This document shows, piece after piece, positions 25,245 to 35,044 of a stretch of DNA of 64,000 bases. This stretch comes from an uncultured Sulfolobales archaeon (GTDB lineage: Archaea > Thermoproteota > Thermoprotei_A > Sulfolobales > Desulfurococcaceae), in the NCBI GenBank assembly GCA_938045475.1, contig CALIML010000001.1, positions 1 through 64,000 of the forward strand, read 5' to 3'. Below the pieces are notes generated by a model that was not told the origin of the DNA, did no database searches, and was given only the letters and a program-made list of their open reading frames with translations. A program made the position numbers and the translations under genes. Within the stretch, counting starts at the first letter, position 1; every line of letters begins with the position of its first letter.

Positions 25245-26594
25245 TTGGAGATGCATGAGCGCTGGGGCTATAGAGGCTTTCTAGCTGAACTACTGGAGAG
25301 ACTTGAGTTAAAGCCGGGGGATGTAGTTAGAGTACGTAAGGGGGGCCTAATTTTAGAAGGAATGCTCATGCCCCGCGAGCTATTGTATGGAGACAAGCCT
25401 ATTCTAGTAGTTAGATTAAGCAGTGGCTATAAAGTGGGCATAAAAATTGATGAAAGTACATGCATTGAGAAAATTGAGGCAAGAGCTTTTGGAAAACGCA
25501 GCATTGTTGAGAGAGAGCAGAGAGCGGAGTTGCCTAAGGTGGCGCTGCTGAGCACTGGAGGAACTATATTGTCAAAAATAGACTATGAGACTGGCGCAGT
25601 AAAGCCCTCTCTTAACGTAGGTGAATTACTTGAGTGGGCACCTGAACTAGCTGAAGTATCGTTTATAGAAGTGAGAGAGGTTTTAAGGATATTCAGCGAG
25701 GATATGACGCCAGCTCTATGGGCTAAGGTAGCTGAAGAAGTATATAGAGCGCTCTCATCAGGGTATAGGGGGGTTGTAATAGCTCACGGAACTGACACAA
25801 TGAGTTATACAGCTGCCGCACTAGCATTTGCTATAAGAAACAAGCCTTCTCCAATAGTTCTAACAGGCTCTCAGAGAAGTAGTGATAGACCGAGCACTGA
25901 CTCAGCTTTCAACCTCCACGCTGCATTCATAGTTGCTGTAAAGGCTCCATTCGCTGAATCAGTAATAGTAATGCACGGTGGAACAGGGGATACCTACGCC
26001 TTAGTGCACAGGGGAGTGAAAGCTAGGAAAATGCATACCAGCAGGCGCGACGCATTTCAATCAATAAACGATAAGCCTATAGCTATAGTGTATCCAGGTA
26101 AAAACGAGCTAAGGATAGTCGGCAGAATCTACGAGGAGAGAAGCGAGAGTAAGGAGCCCATTCTTGAAAACCGCTTCGACGATAAAGTAGCCCTTGTAAA
26201 AACATACCCCGGGTTCTCTAGTGAAACAATAGACTTCCTAGTGGATCGAGGATATCATGGAATAGTTGTAGAAGGAACGGGCCTCGGCCATGCACCAAAC
26301 GCTGCAATAGAGTCGTTTAAGAGAGCCGTAGAAGAGGGGGTGTGCGTCGTCATGACTAGCCAGTGTCTTTTCGGTAGAGTAAACATGCATGTCTACAGCA
26401 CTGGGAGGAAGCTCCTTGAAGCAGGCGTAATTTCAAGTAATGACATGCTTCCTGAAACAGCTTACGTCAAGCTATCCTGGATTCTAGGCAAGACGAGGAA
26501 TATGGATGAAGTGCGGAGGATCTTTAGGACGAATATTGCTGGAGAAATAAATTTGAGGCACACATTAGATCTTTATCCAAGGTGGGTTGTGTGA
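25245..26594 (+). CDS. gatD: Glutamyl-tRNA(Gln) amidotransferase subunit D
   Basis: GatD is the asparaginase-like subunit that frees ammonia from glutamine or asparagine for archaeal GatDE, which converts Glu-tRNA(Gln) into Gln-tRNA(Gln). The catalytic Thr/Asp/Lys segments are visible: LSTGGTI (about residue 103), HGTDTMS (about 185) and VKARKMHTS (about 260). The N-terminal RNA-side domain precedes them. The track start is TTG 25245; ATG 25251 is also possible. The partner gene gatE overlaps its stop. Confidence 0.95.
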   Translation: MEMHERWGYRGFLAELLERLELKPGDVVRVRKGGLILEGMLMPRELLYGDKPILVVRLSSGYKVGIKIDESTCIEKIEARAFGKRSIVEREQRAELPKVALLSTGGTILSKIDYETGAVKPSLNVGELLEWAPELAEVSFIEVREVLRIFSEDMTPALWAKVAEEVYRALSSGYRGVVIAHGTDTMSYTAAALAFAIRNKPSPIVLTGSQRSSDRPSTDSAFNLHAAFIVAVKAPFAESVIVMHGGTGDTYALVHRGVKARKMHTSRRDAFQSINDKPIAIVYPGKNELRIVGRIYEERSESKEPILENRFDDKVALVKTYPGFSSETIDFLVDRGYHGIVVEGTGLGHAPNAAIESFKRAVEEGVCVVMTSQCLFGRVNMHVYSTGRKLLEAGVISSNDMLPETAYVKLSWILGKTRNMDEVRRIFRTNIAGEINLRHTLDLYPRWVV

Positions 26595-28519
26595 GCAGCG
26601 ACTACAGATCGTGGGGCCTTAAAGTAGGGTTAGAGATACACGTTCAATTAAATACTTCTAGAAAGCTTTTCTGCAATTGCCCTACGAAGCTGGTTGAAAG
26701 CGGCGAAGACTTTACTTTTGATAGAATTCTTAGGCCTGCTAAAAGTGAGACGGGGGAAGTTGATGTAGCAGCCTTCTTAGAGTGGCATAGGGGCAAGGTA
26801 TACAGGTATAGTTCCCCCCATGAGTCCTCATGCCTTGTTGAAGCAGACGAAGAGCCTCCTCACGAAGTAAATAGAGAAGCTCTAGCTGTAGCTATAGCCA
26901 TAGCAATGGCCTTACGCTCAAACATAATTGATGAAATATATGTGCAGAGAAAAATAGTTATAGACGGCTCAAATACCTCGGGTTTTCAGCGCACTGCGAT
27001 AGTGGCTTTAGGAGGCTATATAGATGATGAAGATGGAAGAATCGGTATAGAAACAATAACTATTGAAGAAGACGCTGCTAGAAAAATTAGTGAAGCAGGT
27101 GAATTAATTGAATACAAGTTGGATAGACTTGGGATACCACTTATTGAAATAGCTACTTCACCTGACATACATAGCCCAATTCAAGCCGAGAGAGCGGCCT
27201 TTAAAATAGGCCAGTTAGTGAGGCTCACAGGCAAGGCTAAGAGAGGTCTTGGAACTATAAGACAAGACCTCAATGTATCTATATTAGGTGGCGCTAAGAC
27301 AGAGATCAAGGGAGTCCAACACCTGTACTTAATATCAAGAGTGGTTGAATACGAAGTCGTTAGGCAGATCAATCTTTTAAAAATAAAGGATCTATTAGTT
27401 AAAAGAAGTCTAAGGCCTGAGGATATAGGTGGAGAAATAGTGGATGTAACAGAAGTATTTAGGGAAACGAAGTCGAAGCTTATTAGAAGTGCTTTAGAGA
27501 AAGGCGAAGCCAGAGTCTATGCAGTAGTATTAAGGGGGTTTAAGGGCATACTGGGATTAGAAGTACAGCCTGGGAGGCGTTTTGGAGCAGAGCTATCGGA
27601 TTATGCAAGAGTGTGGAGCGGAGTAAAGGGAATAATTCATACAGATGAGTTACCAGGCTACGGCATAAGTATTGATGAAGTCGATGAACTCTACAAAAGT
27701 CTTTCAGCTAATAGGGACTTTGACTCCATAGTGCTCGTAGTTGATAGAGCGGAAAAAGCATTTAAAGCGCTGCAAGCAGTTATTGAAAGAGCCCGCATGG
27801 CCTTTAACGGCGTGCCGGAGGAAACTAGAGCTGCTAACCCTGATGGAACGACGAAATTCATGAGGCCTAGGCCTGGTGCAGCTAGAATGTACCCCGAGAC
27901 CGATATCCCCCCAGTGGAAGTTAGTAAGGAGATCTTAGATGAAGCGCTAAAGCTCATTCCAGAGCCCTACGACTTAAAGTACCGAAGGTTTGTCGAAACT
28001 TATGGCCTTAGTCCAGAGCTTGCTAAGGAGATTTTAAATAGCTTAAGGCTGGATTTATTTGAAGAACTCGTGTCATTGTATGGAAGCAGAGTTCAGCCGA
28101 CTGTAATAGCTTCAGCTGTAGAGAGCGTGTTAAAGAGCTTGAAAAGAGACGGAGTCCCCGTAGAGAATATAACTGATGAGCATATAGAACAAGCAATAGC
28201 TCTCTTAGCTGAAGGAGCTATCGCCAAGGAGGCTTTGTCAGATCTTTTCTCCAAACTAGCTAAAGAACCATTTAAAACGGCTAGAGAAGCAGCAGCTGAA
28301 ATAGGGCTGGGGGTCATAAGCATAAGTGAGCTTGAAGACATTGTGGAAAGAACTATTGAGGAGAACAAGTCTAAAGTCCTAGAGAGAGGAGATAGAGCAT
28401 TTAGCTTAATAATGGGTGAAGTAATGAAGATCGTTAGAGGGAAAATAGATGGCAAAATAGTTGCCGAAGTCGTTAAAAGAAAGTTGGGCGATACTTTAGC
28501 AAGTTTAAGCCTTGCTTAA
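26591..28519 (+). CDS. gatE: Glutamyl-tRNA(Gln) amidotransferase subunit E
   Basis: GatE activates Glu-tRNA(Gln) by phosphorylation and accepts ammonia from GatD. The GatB/GatE cradle motif GLEIHVQLNTSRKLFCNCP is at residues 12-30. Later come RPRPGAARMYPETDIPP, an AspRS-like insertion, and a helical YqeY-type tail (AIALLAEGAIAKEALSDLF). I prefer GTG 26591, which overlaps the gatD stop as GTGA and follows AGGTGGG, over the longer GTG 26582. The length of about 642 residues is typical. Confidence 0.96.
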   Translation: MSSDYRSWGLKVGLEIHVQLNTSRKLFCNCPTKLVESGEDFTFDRILRPAKSETGEVDVAAFLEWHRGKVYRYSSPHESSCLVEADEEPPHEVNREALAVAIAIAMALRSNIIDEIYVQRKIVIDGSNTSGFQRTAIVALGGYIDDEDGRIGIETITIEEDAARKISEAGELIEYKLDRLGIPLIEIATSPDIHSPIQAERAAFKIGQLVRLTGKAKRGLGTIRQDLNVSILGGAKTEIKGVQHLYLISRVVEYEVVRQINLLKIKDLLVKRSLRPEDIGGEIVDVTEVFRETKSKLIRSALEKGEARVYAVVLRGFKGILGLEVQPGRRFGAELSDYARVWSGVKGIIHTDELPGYGISIDEVDELYKSLSANRDFDSIVLVVDRAEKAFKALQAVIERARMAFNGVPEETRAANPDGTTKFMRPRPGAARMYPETDIPPVEVSKEILDEALKLIPEPYDLKYRRFVETYGLSPELAKEILNSLRLDLFEELVSLYGSRVQPTVIASAVESVLKSLKRDGVPVENITDEHIEQAIALLAEGAIAKEALSDLFSKLAKEPFKTAREAAAEIGLGVISISELEDIVERTIEENKSKVLERGDRAFSLIMGEVMKIVRGKIDGKIVAEVVKRKLGDTLASLSLA

Positions 28520-28593
28520 AACGTTATAATGCATGCTGCAAAAGCAACTCCAGTAATTAAACGTTGTTTCCCATGACTGTTCGAGGGCCGCTA

Positions 28594-29910
28594 CTAAGAC
28601 TGTTTTCTCGGAAATACTGAGAAGCCTGGATATAATGGGTCCTCTAGCTCGCTTTCAATCAACAGCAGCCTATTGTATTTAGCAGTTCTTTCCCCTCTAC
28701 ATGGAGCGCCAGTTTTTATTAACCCTGTCTCCAGGCCTACCGCTAAATCAGCTATAGTAGTGTCTTCAGATTCCCCACTTCTATGGCTGATTATAGCCCT
28801 ATAGTTGTTTTCAACCGCTATCCTAACTACATCCATTGCTTCGGATAGAGTTCCGACTTGATTAACCTTTACTAATACCGCGTTAGCTGCCCCCACCTCT
28901 ATTCCTTTCTTAACTCTCTCTGGGTTAGTCGTGAATAAGTCGTCGCCCACTACTAGGATTTTGTCGCCGAGTCTATTGGTCAATGCTTTAAATGTTTCGT
29001 AGTCCTCTTCGTGAAACGGATCTTCTATGCTCACTATGGGGTACTCATTTACCAACTCTTCGTAGAATTCAAGGAGTTTATCGCTAGATAGTTCATAGCC
29101 CTCGACTCTATAAACTCCTTTCTCAGCGTAGTAGAGCTGGCTTGACGCAGCGTCTAGAGCTAAGGCTATATCGCTGCCTGGAGAGTACCCGGCCGCCTTT
29201 ATTGCTTCAACTAGCTCTGAAAGAGCCTCCTTTACGCAGCTCATGGGGGGCGCGAATCCTCCCTCATCTCCTACATTTATTGCGGAAGGCCCATACTTCT
29301 CCTTAAGTAGCTTCTTTAGGGAGTAGTATATTTCAACTGCTGCCTTAATTGCTTCGCTAAACGAGTTGAACCCCCCTGGGACAATCATGAATTCCTGAAA
29401 GTCTAAGTTATTTCCAGCATGTACACCGCCATTAATTACGTTCATCAATGGCACGGGCATTTTACGCGCTCTCACCCCCCCTATGTAAGCGTATAAAGGC
29501 GCTCCACTAGTTGATGCAGCAGCTTTAGCGACAGCTAGGCTTGTGGCAACGATGGCGTTTCCGCCGAGTCGGGCTTTGTTGGGAGTTCCGTCAAGCGTTA
29601 TGAGCTTTAAGTCTATTTCCCTCTGCTTTCTAGAGTCCATGCCCTTTAACGCATGCGCTATTACGTTGTTAACGTTGTCTACAGCTCTCCTTACACTTTT
29701 CCCACCATAGTCCTTCCCGCCATCCCTGAGCTCAATTGCCTCGTGTTTACCTGTTGAAGCTCCTGAAGGCGATATAGCTACTCCAACTCCTCCTCCCTCA
29801 GTGTGAACTGCTACTTCTACCGTGGGATTTCCCCTTGAATCCAACACTTGTCTAGCTTTAACAAGCTTTATATTGAATGATTCATCTACTGCACTCACGC
29901 ATACATACAT
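28594..29910 (-). CDS. eno: Enolase
   Basis: Enolase interconverts 2-phosphoglycerate and phosphoenolpyruvate in glycolysis and gluconeogenesis. Landmarks are [15 protein letters not shown] near the start, the metal-binding DPFHEEDY and GDDLFTTNP segments, [11 protein letters not shown] with the catalytic Lys, and [16 protein letters not shown]. The track starts earlier, but ATG 29910 or GTG 29898 agree better with the family N-terminus. The divergent membrane-protein gene starts only 23-35 nt away. Confidence 0.96.
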   Translation of the reverse strand: MYVCVSAVDESFNIKLVKARQVLDSRGNPTVEVAVHTEGGGVGVAISPSGASTGKHEAIELRDGGKDYGGKSVRRAVDNVNNVIAHALKGMDSRKQREIDLKLITLDGTPNKARLGGNAIVATSLAVAKAAASTSGAPLYAYIGGVRARKMPVPLMNVINGGVHAGNNLDFQEFMIVPGGFNSFSEAIKAAVEIYYSLKKLLKEKYGPSAINVGDEGGFAPPMSCVKEALSELVEAIKAAGYSPGSDIALALDAASSQLYYAEKGVYRVEGYELSSDKLLEFYEELVNEYPIVSIEDPFHEEDYETFKALTNRLGDKILVVGDDLFTTNPERVKKGIEVGAANAVLVKVNQVGTLSEAMDVVRIAVENNYRAIISHRSGESEDTTIADLAVGLETGLIKTGAPCRGERTAKYNRLLLIESELEDPLYPGFSVFPRKQS

Positions 29911-29933
29911 TGCTAACACCGGGGTGCACTATA

Positions 29934-30263
29934 TTGAATGACAATATAAGCGTAGATGCACTGCTCGCCGCGTCAATCATTATGCTCATCATAGCGTATC
30001 CTATATACGTTGCCCATTTAGGTAGAAGAGTAAAGTCTTGGGCTTTGTACAATGCCTTTATAATTCCATTGATCGTGGCCACAACATACTTCACTACCGC
30101 TAATGTTCTTAAAGAATTGAGCAACGTTATTGCATTAGCAATTCTATCAATAGGTCTACTGCTCACCGCGCTACTCAAGGAAAGATGGGTTATTAACGTC
30201 ATCTATGTAGAGAGCTGTCTTTTAATAGCATTGCTTGCAGTTATGTCAGGAAACCCGCCATAG
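29934..30263 (+). CDS. Small unknown membrane protein with about four TM helices
   Basis: Starting at TTG 29934 (seven bases behind GGGGTG), the product of 109 residues has four hydrophobic segments. They are LLAASIIMLIIAYPIYVAHL, YNAFIIPLIVATTYF, VIALAILSIGLLLTALL and SCLLIALLAVM. The longer start in the ORF track would run into the antisense enolase gene and adds an unlikely leader. No family is recognised. Confidence 0.6.
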   Translation: MNDNISVDALLAASIIMLIIAYPIYVAHLGRRVKSWALYNAFIIPLIVATTYFTTANVLKELSNVIALAILSIGLLLTALLKERWVINVIYVESCLLIALLAVMSGNPP

Positions 30264-30325
30264 CTTCTAGAATCCTCTGGAAGCTGTTGCAGCAATTAAA
30301 CCTCACTAGCTCTGAGAAGTAATTA

Positions 30326-30910
30326 TTAGCTTTGGCGTTCTCCCGCAGCGTTCAGAAGCTCATTTATACCATCGTATGCTTCGTCTACGTCAATTAATTC
30401 AGCAGCATCATATTTGCCGTGTACTAGGACTCCTCCATCTTTTTCAATAGCACTGATGATACTTTCAATAATTATGAAAGCTAATAATGCGCTATCAAGT
30501 TCTTTGTGAAACACTTTTTGTAAGTCTATTGAACTGTTTAAAATCCACTTATTCTCTCCCACCCATGCACACCGCATGCTCACTCTAAGAGTCCTATCCC
30601 AAATCCCTATAATTAGGGGGTACATCTTACACACCAGTGGATGTTCTCCATGAATCAAGCACGCAGAGTCCTTACTAAATGGACACCTTCCATTAATAAG
30701 CCATTCATATAGTACAACCACCCGCTCTCGATCAGGTAATTCATATACCAGTCGTGGAACAAACTTTACTTCCCCCACTCTATAGTTAAGCGCTCTCATC
30801 TCCAGCAGCCTCTTCTCCCATGGAAATATTAGAGGGTAGTCGCTCTCACCTGTAAAGACGCAGCACTGAACACACCTTAAACACTTAAACTCCTTCACTG
30901 AAGAATGCAT
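30326..30910 (-). CDS. YkgJ-type cysteine-cluster protein
   Basis: The 194-residue protein shows the CxxCxxCC pattern CLRCVQCCVF near its start, plus CPFSKDSACLIHGEHPLVC further on. This arrangement is the YkgJ/zinc-iron chelating domain signature. A metal or Fe-S cluster is probably bound, and a role as a methyl- or metal-handling accessory protein is inferred only. It is encoded alone on the minus strand. Confidence 0.82.
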   Translation of the reverse strand: MHSSVKEFKCLRCVQCCVFTGESDYPLIFPWEKRLLEMRALNYRVGEVKFVPRLVYELPDRERVVVLYEWLINGRCPFSKDSACLIHGEHPLVCKMYPLIIGIWDRTLRVSMRCAWVGENKWILNSSIDLQKVFHKELDSALLAFIIIESIISAIEKDGGVLVHGKYDAAELIDVDEAYDGINELLNAAGERQS

Positions 30911-30983
30911 TACTAACGCGCCCCGAGTTACTTAATTCTATCCCTAAAATATCTATCTAGTGATGAAGCAAAAATAAACTCCA

Positions 30984-31976
30984 TTACTTTACGTAGTTTC
31001 TTAAAACTCCAACGAATTCTAACTCAACCTCTATTACATCGCCTGGCTGAAGACCTTCAGGAGGCCCCGCTGGAGGGCTGCCAAGGGATATTACGTCTCC
31101 AGGCTCAAGCGTCATTATTTCACTTAGAAATTCAACTATATCCCAAGCCTTATATATCATGTTCCTTGTATTTGACTTACCTTCAACTAAGCCGTTCCTT
31201 CTGCGAAGTATGTTTAAGTTATGTATATCTATGCTTCTTTGAGTGAATTCATCCATTGTAACTATCCATGGACCTATGGGTGAAAAAGTATTAAAAGCCT
31301 TAGACCTTTGTTGATACAATACGAATCCAGGCTGCATCATCTCAATATCGTGCGCAGTAATGTCGCTAAATATAGTCACTCCAAAAATGTGCCTCGGCGC
31401 CTCCTCCCTAGCGATGTCCTTAGCCACTCTCCCAATAACTATAGCCATTTCAAATTCGTGGAAAAGGCATTTCGATGAAGTCCCCGGCCACCGTCCACCG
31501 CGTGGAATAACTACGTAGTCCTCGTGTCCTAGCAATGTGTTATTAGGTTTAAAGAAGAATAATGGGACGTCGGGCTTAGGATATTTTAGCATCGCTCTAT
31601 ACTCCTCGTAGTTAAGCCCTATCCCTATAATCTTCGGTGGATTGGGTATTGCCGGCAAATACTTTATCTCCTTTAATTCAAAGGCTATTCCAGCATTAAT
31701 TAAATACTCTAAGTCGCTTCTTACATACTCCCTAGCTACTTCATCTATGAGATGAGACACTGCGGGTGAAAGCTCTATGAATCTCTGTGTATCGCTAGTT
31801 ACAAAGTGTGCTAATTCATAAGCTCTACGAAGGCTCACTTTATACTTACTTACAAGAAGATCTGCTATAGCTCCTCCAAGATCTAATATATGTTTCTCCA
31901 TCCATGGTATTCCAAGCCTTAAGCTCATGTCTCCTTTGGCTTCAGCGAAGGTCACTAATCTCAACGCTGTCACCAA
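30984..31976 (-). CDS. Fumarylacetoacetate-hydrolase-fold enzyme, sugar-acid catabolism likely
   Basis: The 330-residue enzyme has FAH-family features: KIIGIGLNYEEY, the acidic metal ligands in FHEFEMAIVIG, and DITAHDIE, then EVELEFVGVLRNY at the end. FAH-fold proteins include 2-keto-3-deoxyarabinonate/xylonate dehydratases and acylpyruvases. Here it follows a sugar ABC transporter (6 nt after the second ATPase stop), so a 2-keto-3-deoxy sugar acid dehydratase is the most sensible guess. The start is a GTG/TTG near 31976. Confidence 0.85.
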   Translation of the reverse strand: MVTALRLVTFAEAKGDMSLRLGIPWMEKHILDLGGAIADLLVSKYKVSLRRAYELAHFVTSDTQRFIELSPAVSHLIDEVAREYVRSDLEYLINAGIAFELKEIKYLPAIPNPPKIIGIGLNYEEYRAMLKYPKPDVPLFFFKPNNTLLGHEDYVVIPRGGRWPGTSSKCLFHEFEMAIVIGRVAKDIAREEAPRHIFGVTIFSDITAHDIEMMQPGFVLYQQRSKAFNTFSPIGPWIVTMDEFTQRSIDIHNLNILRRRNGLVEGKSNTRNMIYKAWDIVEFLSEIMTLEPGDVISLGSPPAGPPEGLQPGDVIEVELEFVGVLRNYVK

Positions 31977-31982
31977 ACACGT

Positions 31983-33065
31983 CTATAGATCTATTCTTTG
32001 CTTGCTCTGAGCATCGTATACCCGCATATTCCTTGGGTCAAGGACTACGTAGACGCTGTCTCCTTCACTTACCTGGACGGTCTTAGGTACGATCACTCTT
32101 ATGGTGATATAGTTAAGCTTTACGGTTGCTAAAGCATTGGCGCCTAGGTATTGTATTAGCTCAGTTTTCCCACTGAGAGTGCCTGGCTGATATGTTTTAA
32201 CTATGCTTACATCGCTAGGCCTTATCGTTGCCATGACTTCCCTCTCCTCGAACTGCAGCCCGCGGCCAACATCCTTTTCTATAGATATTTTATCTATGTT
32301 GATCACGAGTTTTCCTCCAAAAGCCTTAGCGGTCCCCTTGAATATGTTGAGGGCTGGTATGCTCACATAATCATCCACGTCTAAGTTTACCGGGTTATTG
32401 AGTACTGCGAGCGGCTCTCCTAACTGCATTACCTCTCCACTAAGCATTACTGCTACTCTGGTCCCTATAGTGAGGGCCTCTAAAGGATCGTGAGTTGAGT
32501 AAATAGCCGTTATGCCGATTTTTGATTGAAGTTGCTTAAGCCATACAGCCATGTACTCCCTAATTTTTGCATCTAAATTCCTTAAGGGTTCGTCGAGGAG
32601 AAGTACGGCTGGATTAGTCACTAATGCCCTGGCTAGAGCAACGCGCTGATACTCTCCTCCACTAAAAGTACTTGGCTTTCTGTTGAGCACATGCCTTATT
32701 CCAAGAAGATCAGCTATTTCATACACTTTTCTTCTAACTTCAGCCTCAGGCAGGTTTTTCAATTTTAGTGGAAAAGCTATGTTTTCATAGCCAGTTCTAT
32801 CAGGGTATACAGGAGGAGTTTCAAACACCATTGAGAAGCCTCTAATGTGCGGCGGGACGTCCGTTATATCAATTCCATTTAAATATATTCTCCCGCTTGT
32901 AGGGCTTATCAATCCAGCAACGATCTTTAGGAGAGTCGTTTTACCTGATCCTGGAGGACCAGCTATAGCTAAAACCTCCCCCCTGCTGACACTTAATGAA
33001 ATGTTCTTCAATGCTGTTTTTTCCCCAAACTTCTTTGATACATCTCTTATTTCAAGGAAGGGCAT
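31983..33065 (-). CDS. ABC transporter ATPase (CUT1-like), second of a pair
   Basis: The 360-residue NBD has Walker A GPPGSGKTTL, a canonical signature FSGGEYQR, Walker B LLLDEP, a D-loop NLDAK and the switch His in STHD. A C-terminal OB-type regulatory region follows, as in MalK-like subunits. The Q-loop position reads VFETPP instead of VFQ. It ends just upstream of the FAH-fold gene and is 1 nt from the first ATPase gene, so the two ATPases probably form a heterodimer on the membrane. Confidence 0.93.
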   Translation of the reverse strand: MPFLEIRDVSKKFGEKTALKNISLSVSRGEVLAIAGPPGSGKTTLLKIVAGLISPTSGRIYLNGIDITDVPPHIRGFSMVFETPPVYPDRTGYENIAFPLKLKNLPEAEVRRKVYEIADLLGIRHVLNRKPSTFSGGEYQRVALARALVTNPAVLLLDEPLRNLDAKIREYMAVWLKQLQSKIGITAIYSTHDPLEALTIGTRVAVMLSGEVMQLGEPLAVLNNPVNLDVDDYVSIPALNIFKGTAKAFGGKLVINIDKISIEKDVGRGLQFEEREVMATIRPSDVSIVKTYQPGTLSGKTELIQYLGANALATVKLNYITIRVIVPKTVQVSEGDSVYVVLDPRNMRVYDAQSKQRIDL

Positions 33066-33066
33066 T

Positions 33067-34179
33067 TCACTGCTTCACCCTACGCAGTGCTACTTTCTCC
33101 TCTGTGACTTTATCAAAAACATGCAATTTCTCTAAGTTGAATGAAAGCCTTACCTTCTCTCTCTCAGCTACTGCTTCATGAACGGGCACTAAGGCTTTTA
33201 ACACTAGCTCCTTGGATATCTTCACGTGTATAGCCAGTCTTTCACCAGATACTTCTATTACTTCAGCTACTCCTTCAATGGGGCCTTTTACATCTAAGTA
33301 TACATCCTCAGGCCTGATCCCTATAACTATATCCTTCCCTAAAAGGCTCTCCACATCATGATATGAGCTCATGAATTCGCTTACATCCACGACTACTTCA
33401 TCTCTTTTAATTAAGAACCTCCCCCGTTCCTCGACTAACGTACCTTCAATTGTATTAATAGTTGGGCTCCCTATGAAGCGAGCTACGAAGAGATTCTGCG
33501 GATTGTCGTATATTTCAATTGGGGAACCAACTTGTAGAAGCCTCCCCCTATTCATTACCGCTATTCTATCTGATAACATCATTGCTTCAAGTTGGTCATG
33601 AGTGACGTAAATCATTGTTGCACCGAGCTCTCTCTGAATCTTCTTTAACTCCCTCCTCATTTTTTCACGAACTTTAGCATCAGCGAAAGTCAATGGCTCA
33701 TCGAGAAGGAGGACTTCGGGCTCTACAGCCATACACCTAGCTAAAGCTATCCTCTGCTGCTCACTTATGCCTAGTTTACTGGCCTTAGTGTTAAGGCGGT
33801 CCGTTAATTCAAGGACTTCAGCTAATTCACGAACCCTCTTTGAGAGCTCTTCTTTAGGGACTTTCCTTACCTTTAATCCAAAGGCTATGTTATCATAGAC
33901 GCTCATATGTGGGAATACAGCGTATTCCTGGAAGACTAAGCAAACATTGCGTAATTGAGGCGGCAGCGCAGTTACATCACTATCCCCTATATATACTTTG
34001 CCTGAGTCAGGTTTTTCAAGACCGCTTATTACTCGAAGAGTAGTGGTTTTACCGCAGCCGCTTGGCCCAAGTAGAGTAAATATTTCGCCTTCATATACTT
34101 CAAACGACACATCGTTTACAGCTACAAGATCCCCGAATCTCTTAGTAATATTTACGACTCTTACCTTAGCTCTTTTCAT
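33067..34179 (-). CDS. ABC transporter ATPase (CUT1-like), first of a pair
   Basis: The 370-residue subunit has Walker A GPSGCGKTT, Q-loop VFQEYAVFPH, Walker B VLLLDEP, and switch His in VTHD. Its signature motif, normally LSGGQ, reads LGISEQQR, and its D-loop reads TFADAK. One of the two composite ATP sites of the heterodimer would thus be weakened. The C-terminal TOBE-like region is present (IVIGIRPEDVYL). The start overlaps the permease gene at 34176 by 4 nt. Confidence 0.93.
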   Translation of the reverse strand: MKRAKVRVVNITKRFGDLVAVNDVSFEVYEGEIFTLLGPSGCGKTTTLRVISGLEKPDSGKVYIGDSDVTALPPQLRNVCLVFQEYAVFPHMSVYDNIAFGLKVRKVPKEELSKRVRELAEVLELTDRLNTKASKLGISEQQRIALARCMAVEPEVLLLDEPLTFADAKVREKMRRELKKIQRELGATMIYVTHDQLEAMMLSDRIAVMNRGRLLQVGSPIEIYDNPQNLFVARFIGSPTINTIEGTLVEERGRFLIKRDEVVVDVSEFMSSYHDVESLLGKDIVIGIRPEDVYLDVKGPIEGVAEVIEVSGERLAIHVKISKELVLKALVPVHEAVAEREKVRLSFNLEKLHVFDKVTEEKVALRRVKQ

Positions 34180-35042
34180 CCTCTCACCATACCGAAAGTG
34201 AATCCAGTTACGAGGTGCTTCTGAATGGCGTAGCCTATTGCTATAGGTATAACTGAGCCTATTAATGCTAAAGCAGCCTGTGGACCGTATAGCTGGCCCA
34301 CTGCACCAACGTACTTACTTATATGCACAGGGAGAGTGACTGCATACACATTAGTTAACACGAGGGCGAACAAGAGCTCCGTCCAAGTGAGGAGAAATAT
34401 GAAGAGGCCTGCAACAACTAAGCCAGGCCTAGCTATCGGTAGTACTACTTTAAATAGCGTCTTTATTGGAGTAGCTCCCTCAAGCATTGCCGCCTCCTCC
34501 CACTCAATAGGTATAGCGTCTATGAAGCCTTTTAGAATCCATATTCCATACGTCACAGTAACGGCTGAATACAGCATTATTAAGCCGAAGTGCGTGTCAA
34601 GAAGCCTTAGGTTTGAGTAATAGACCATTATTGGAGTAACGAATGTTGCAGGCGGAAGCATACGGGTCAGCAGTGTAAAGAAGAGCCCGAATGGCCCGGG
34701 GGTGTTGTATCTGCTCGCTCCGTATGCAGTAAAGAACCCTATCATCACTGCAATTATAGTGGAGAAGCTTGTAACAGCAAGGCTATTTACTAAAGGCTTA
34801 GTGACAGGCTCAACTATTGCCGTAGCCCCCATAATTCCAACAAATGCCTCGGATTTAAAGAGGACTACGAAGTTATTCCACGTGAAGTTCTTCGGTATAA
34901 AGTACGATACTCTCCACTCGGCATAGGGTTTAAATGCTAACGATATAACCCATGCTACGGGTATGAGGACCCATAGTACGAAGACTCCTATAGCTATATA
35001 CTTAAGGGCACTCAATAAGATCCTGGTTCCATGTGACTTCAT
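34176..35042 (-). CDS. ABC transporter permease, MalG-like
   Basis: The 288-residue membrane protein has six predicted segments and the EAA loop EWEEAAMLEGATPIKTLFKV, which docks to the ATPase. It belongs to the carbohydrate CUT1 permease type. The gene is in the transporter operon between the other permease and the ATPases. Confidence 0.93.
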   Translation of the reverse strand: MKSHGTRILLSALKYIAIGVFVLWVLIPVAWVISLAFKPYAEWRVSYFIPKNFTWNNFVVLFKSEAFVGIMGATAIVEPVTKPLVNSLAVTSFSTIIAVMIGFFTAYGASRYNTPGPFGLFFTLLTRMLPPATFVTPIMVYYSNLRLLDTHFGLIMLYSAVTVTYGIWILKGFIDAIPIEWEEAAMLEGATPIKTLFKVVLPIARPGLVVAGLFIFLLTWTELLFALVLTNVYAVTLPVHISKYVGAVGQLYGPQAALALIGSVIPIAIGYAIQKHLVTGFTFGMVRG

Positions 35043-35044
35043 TC

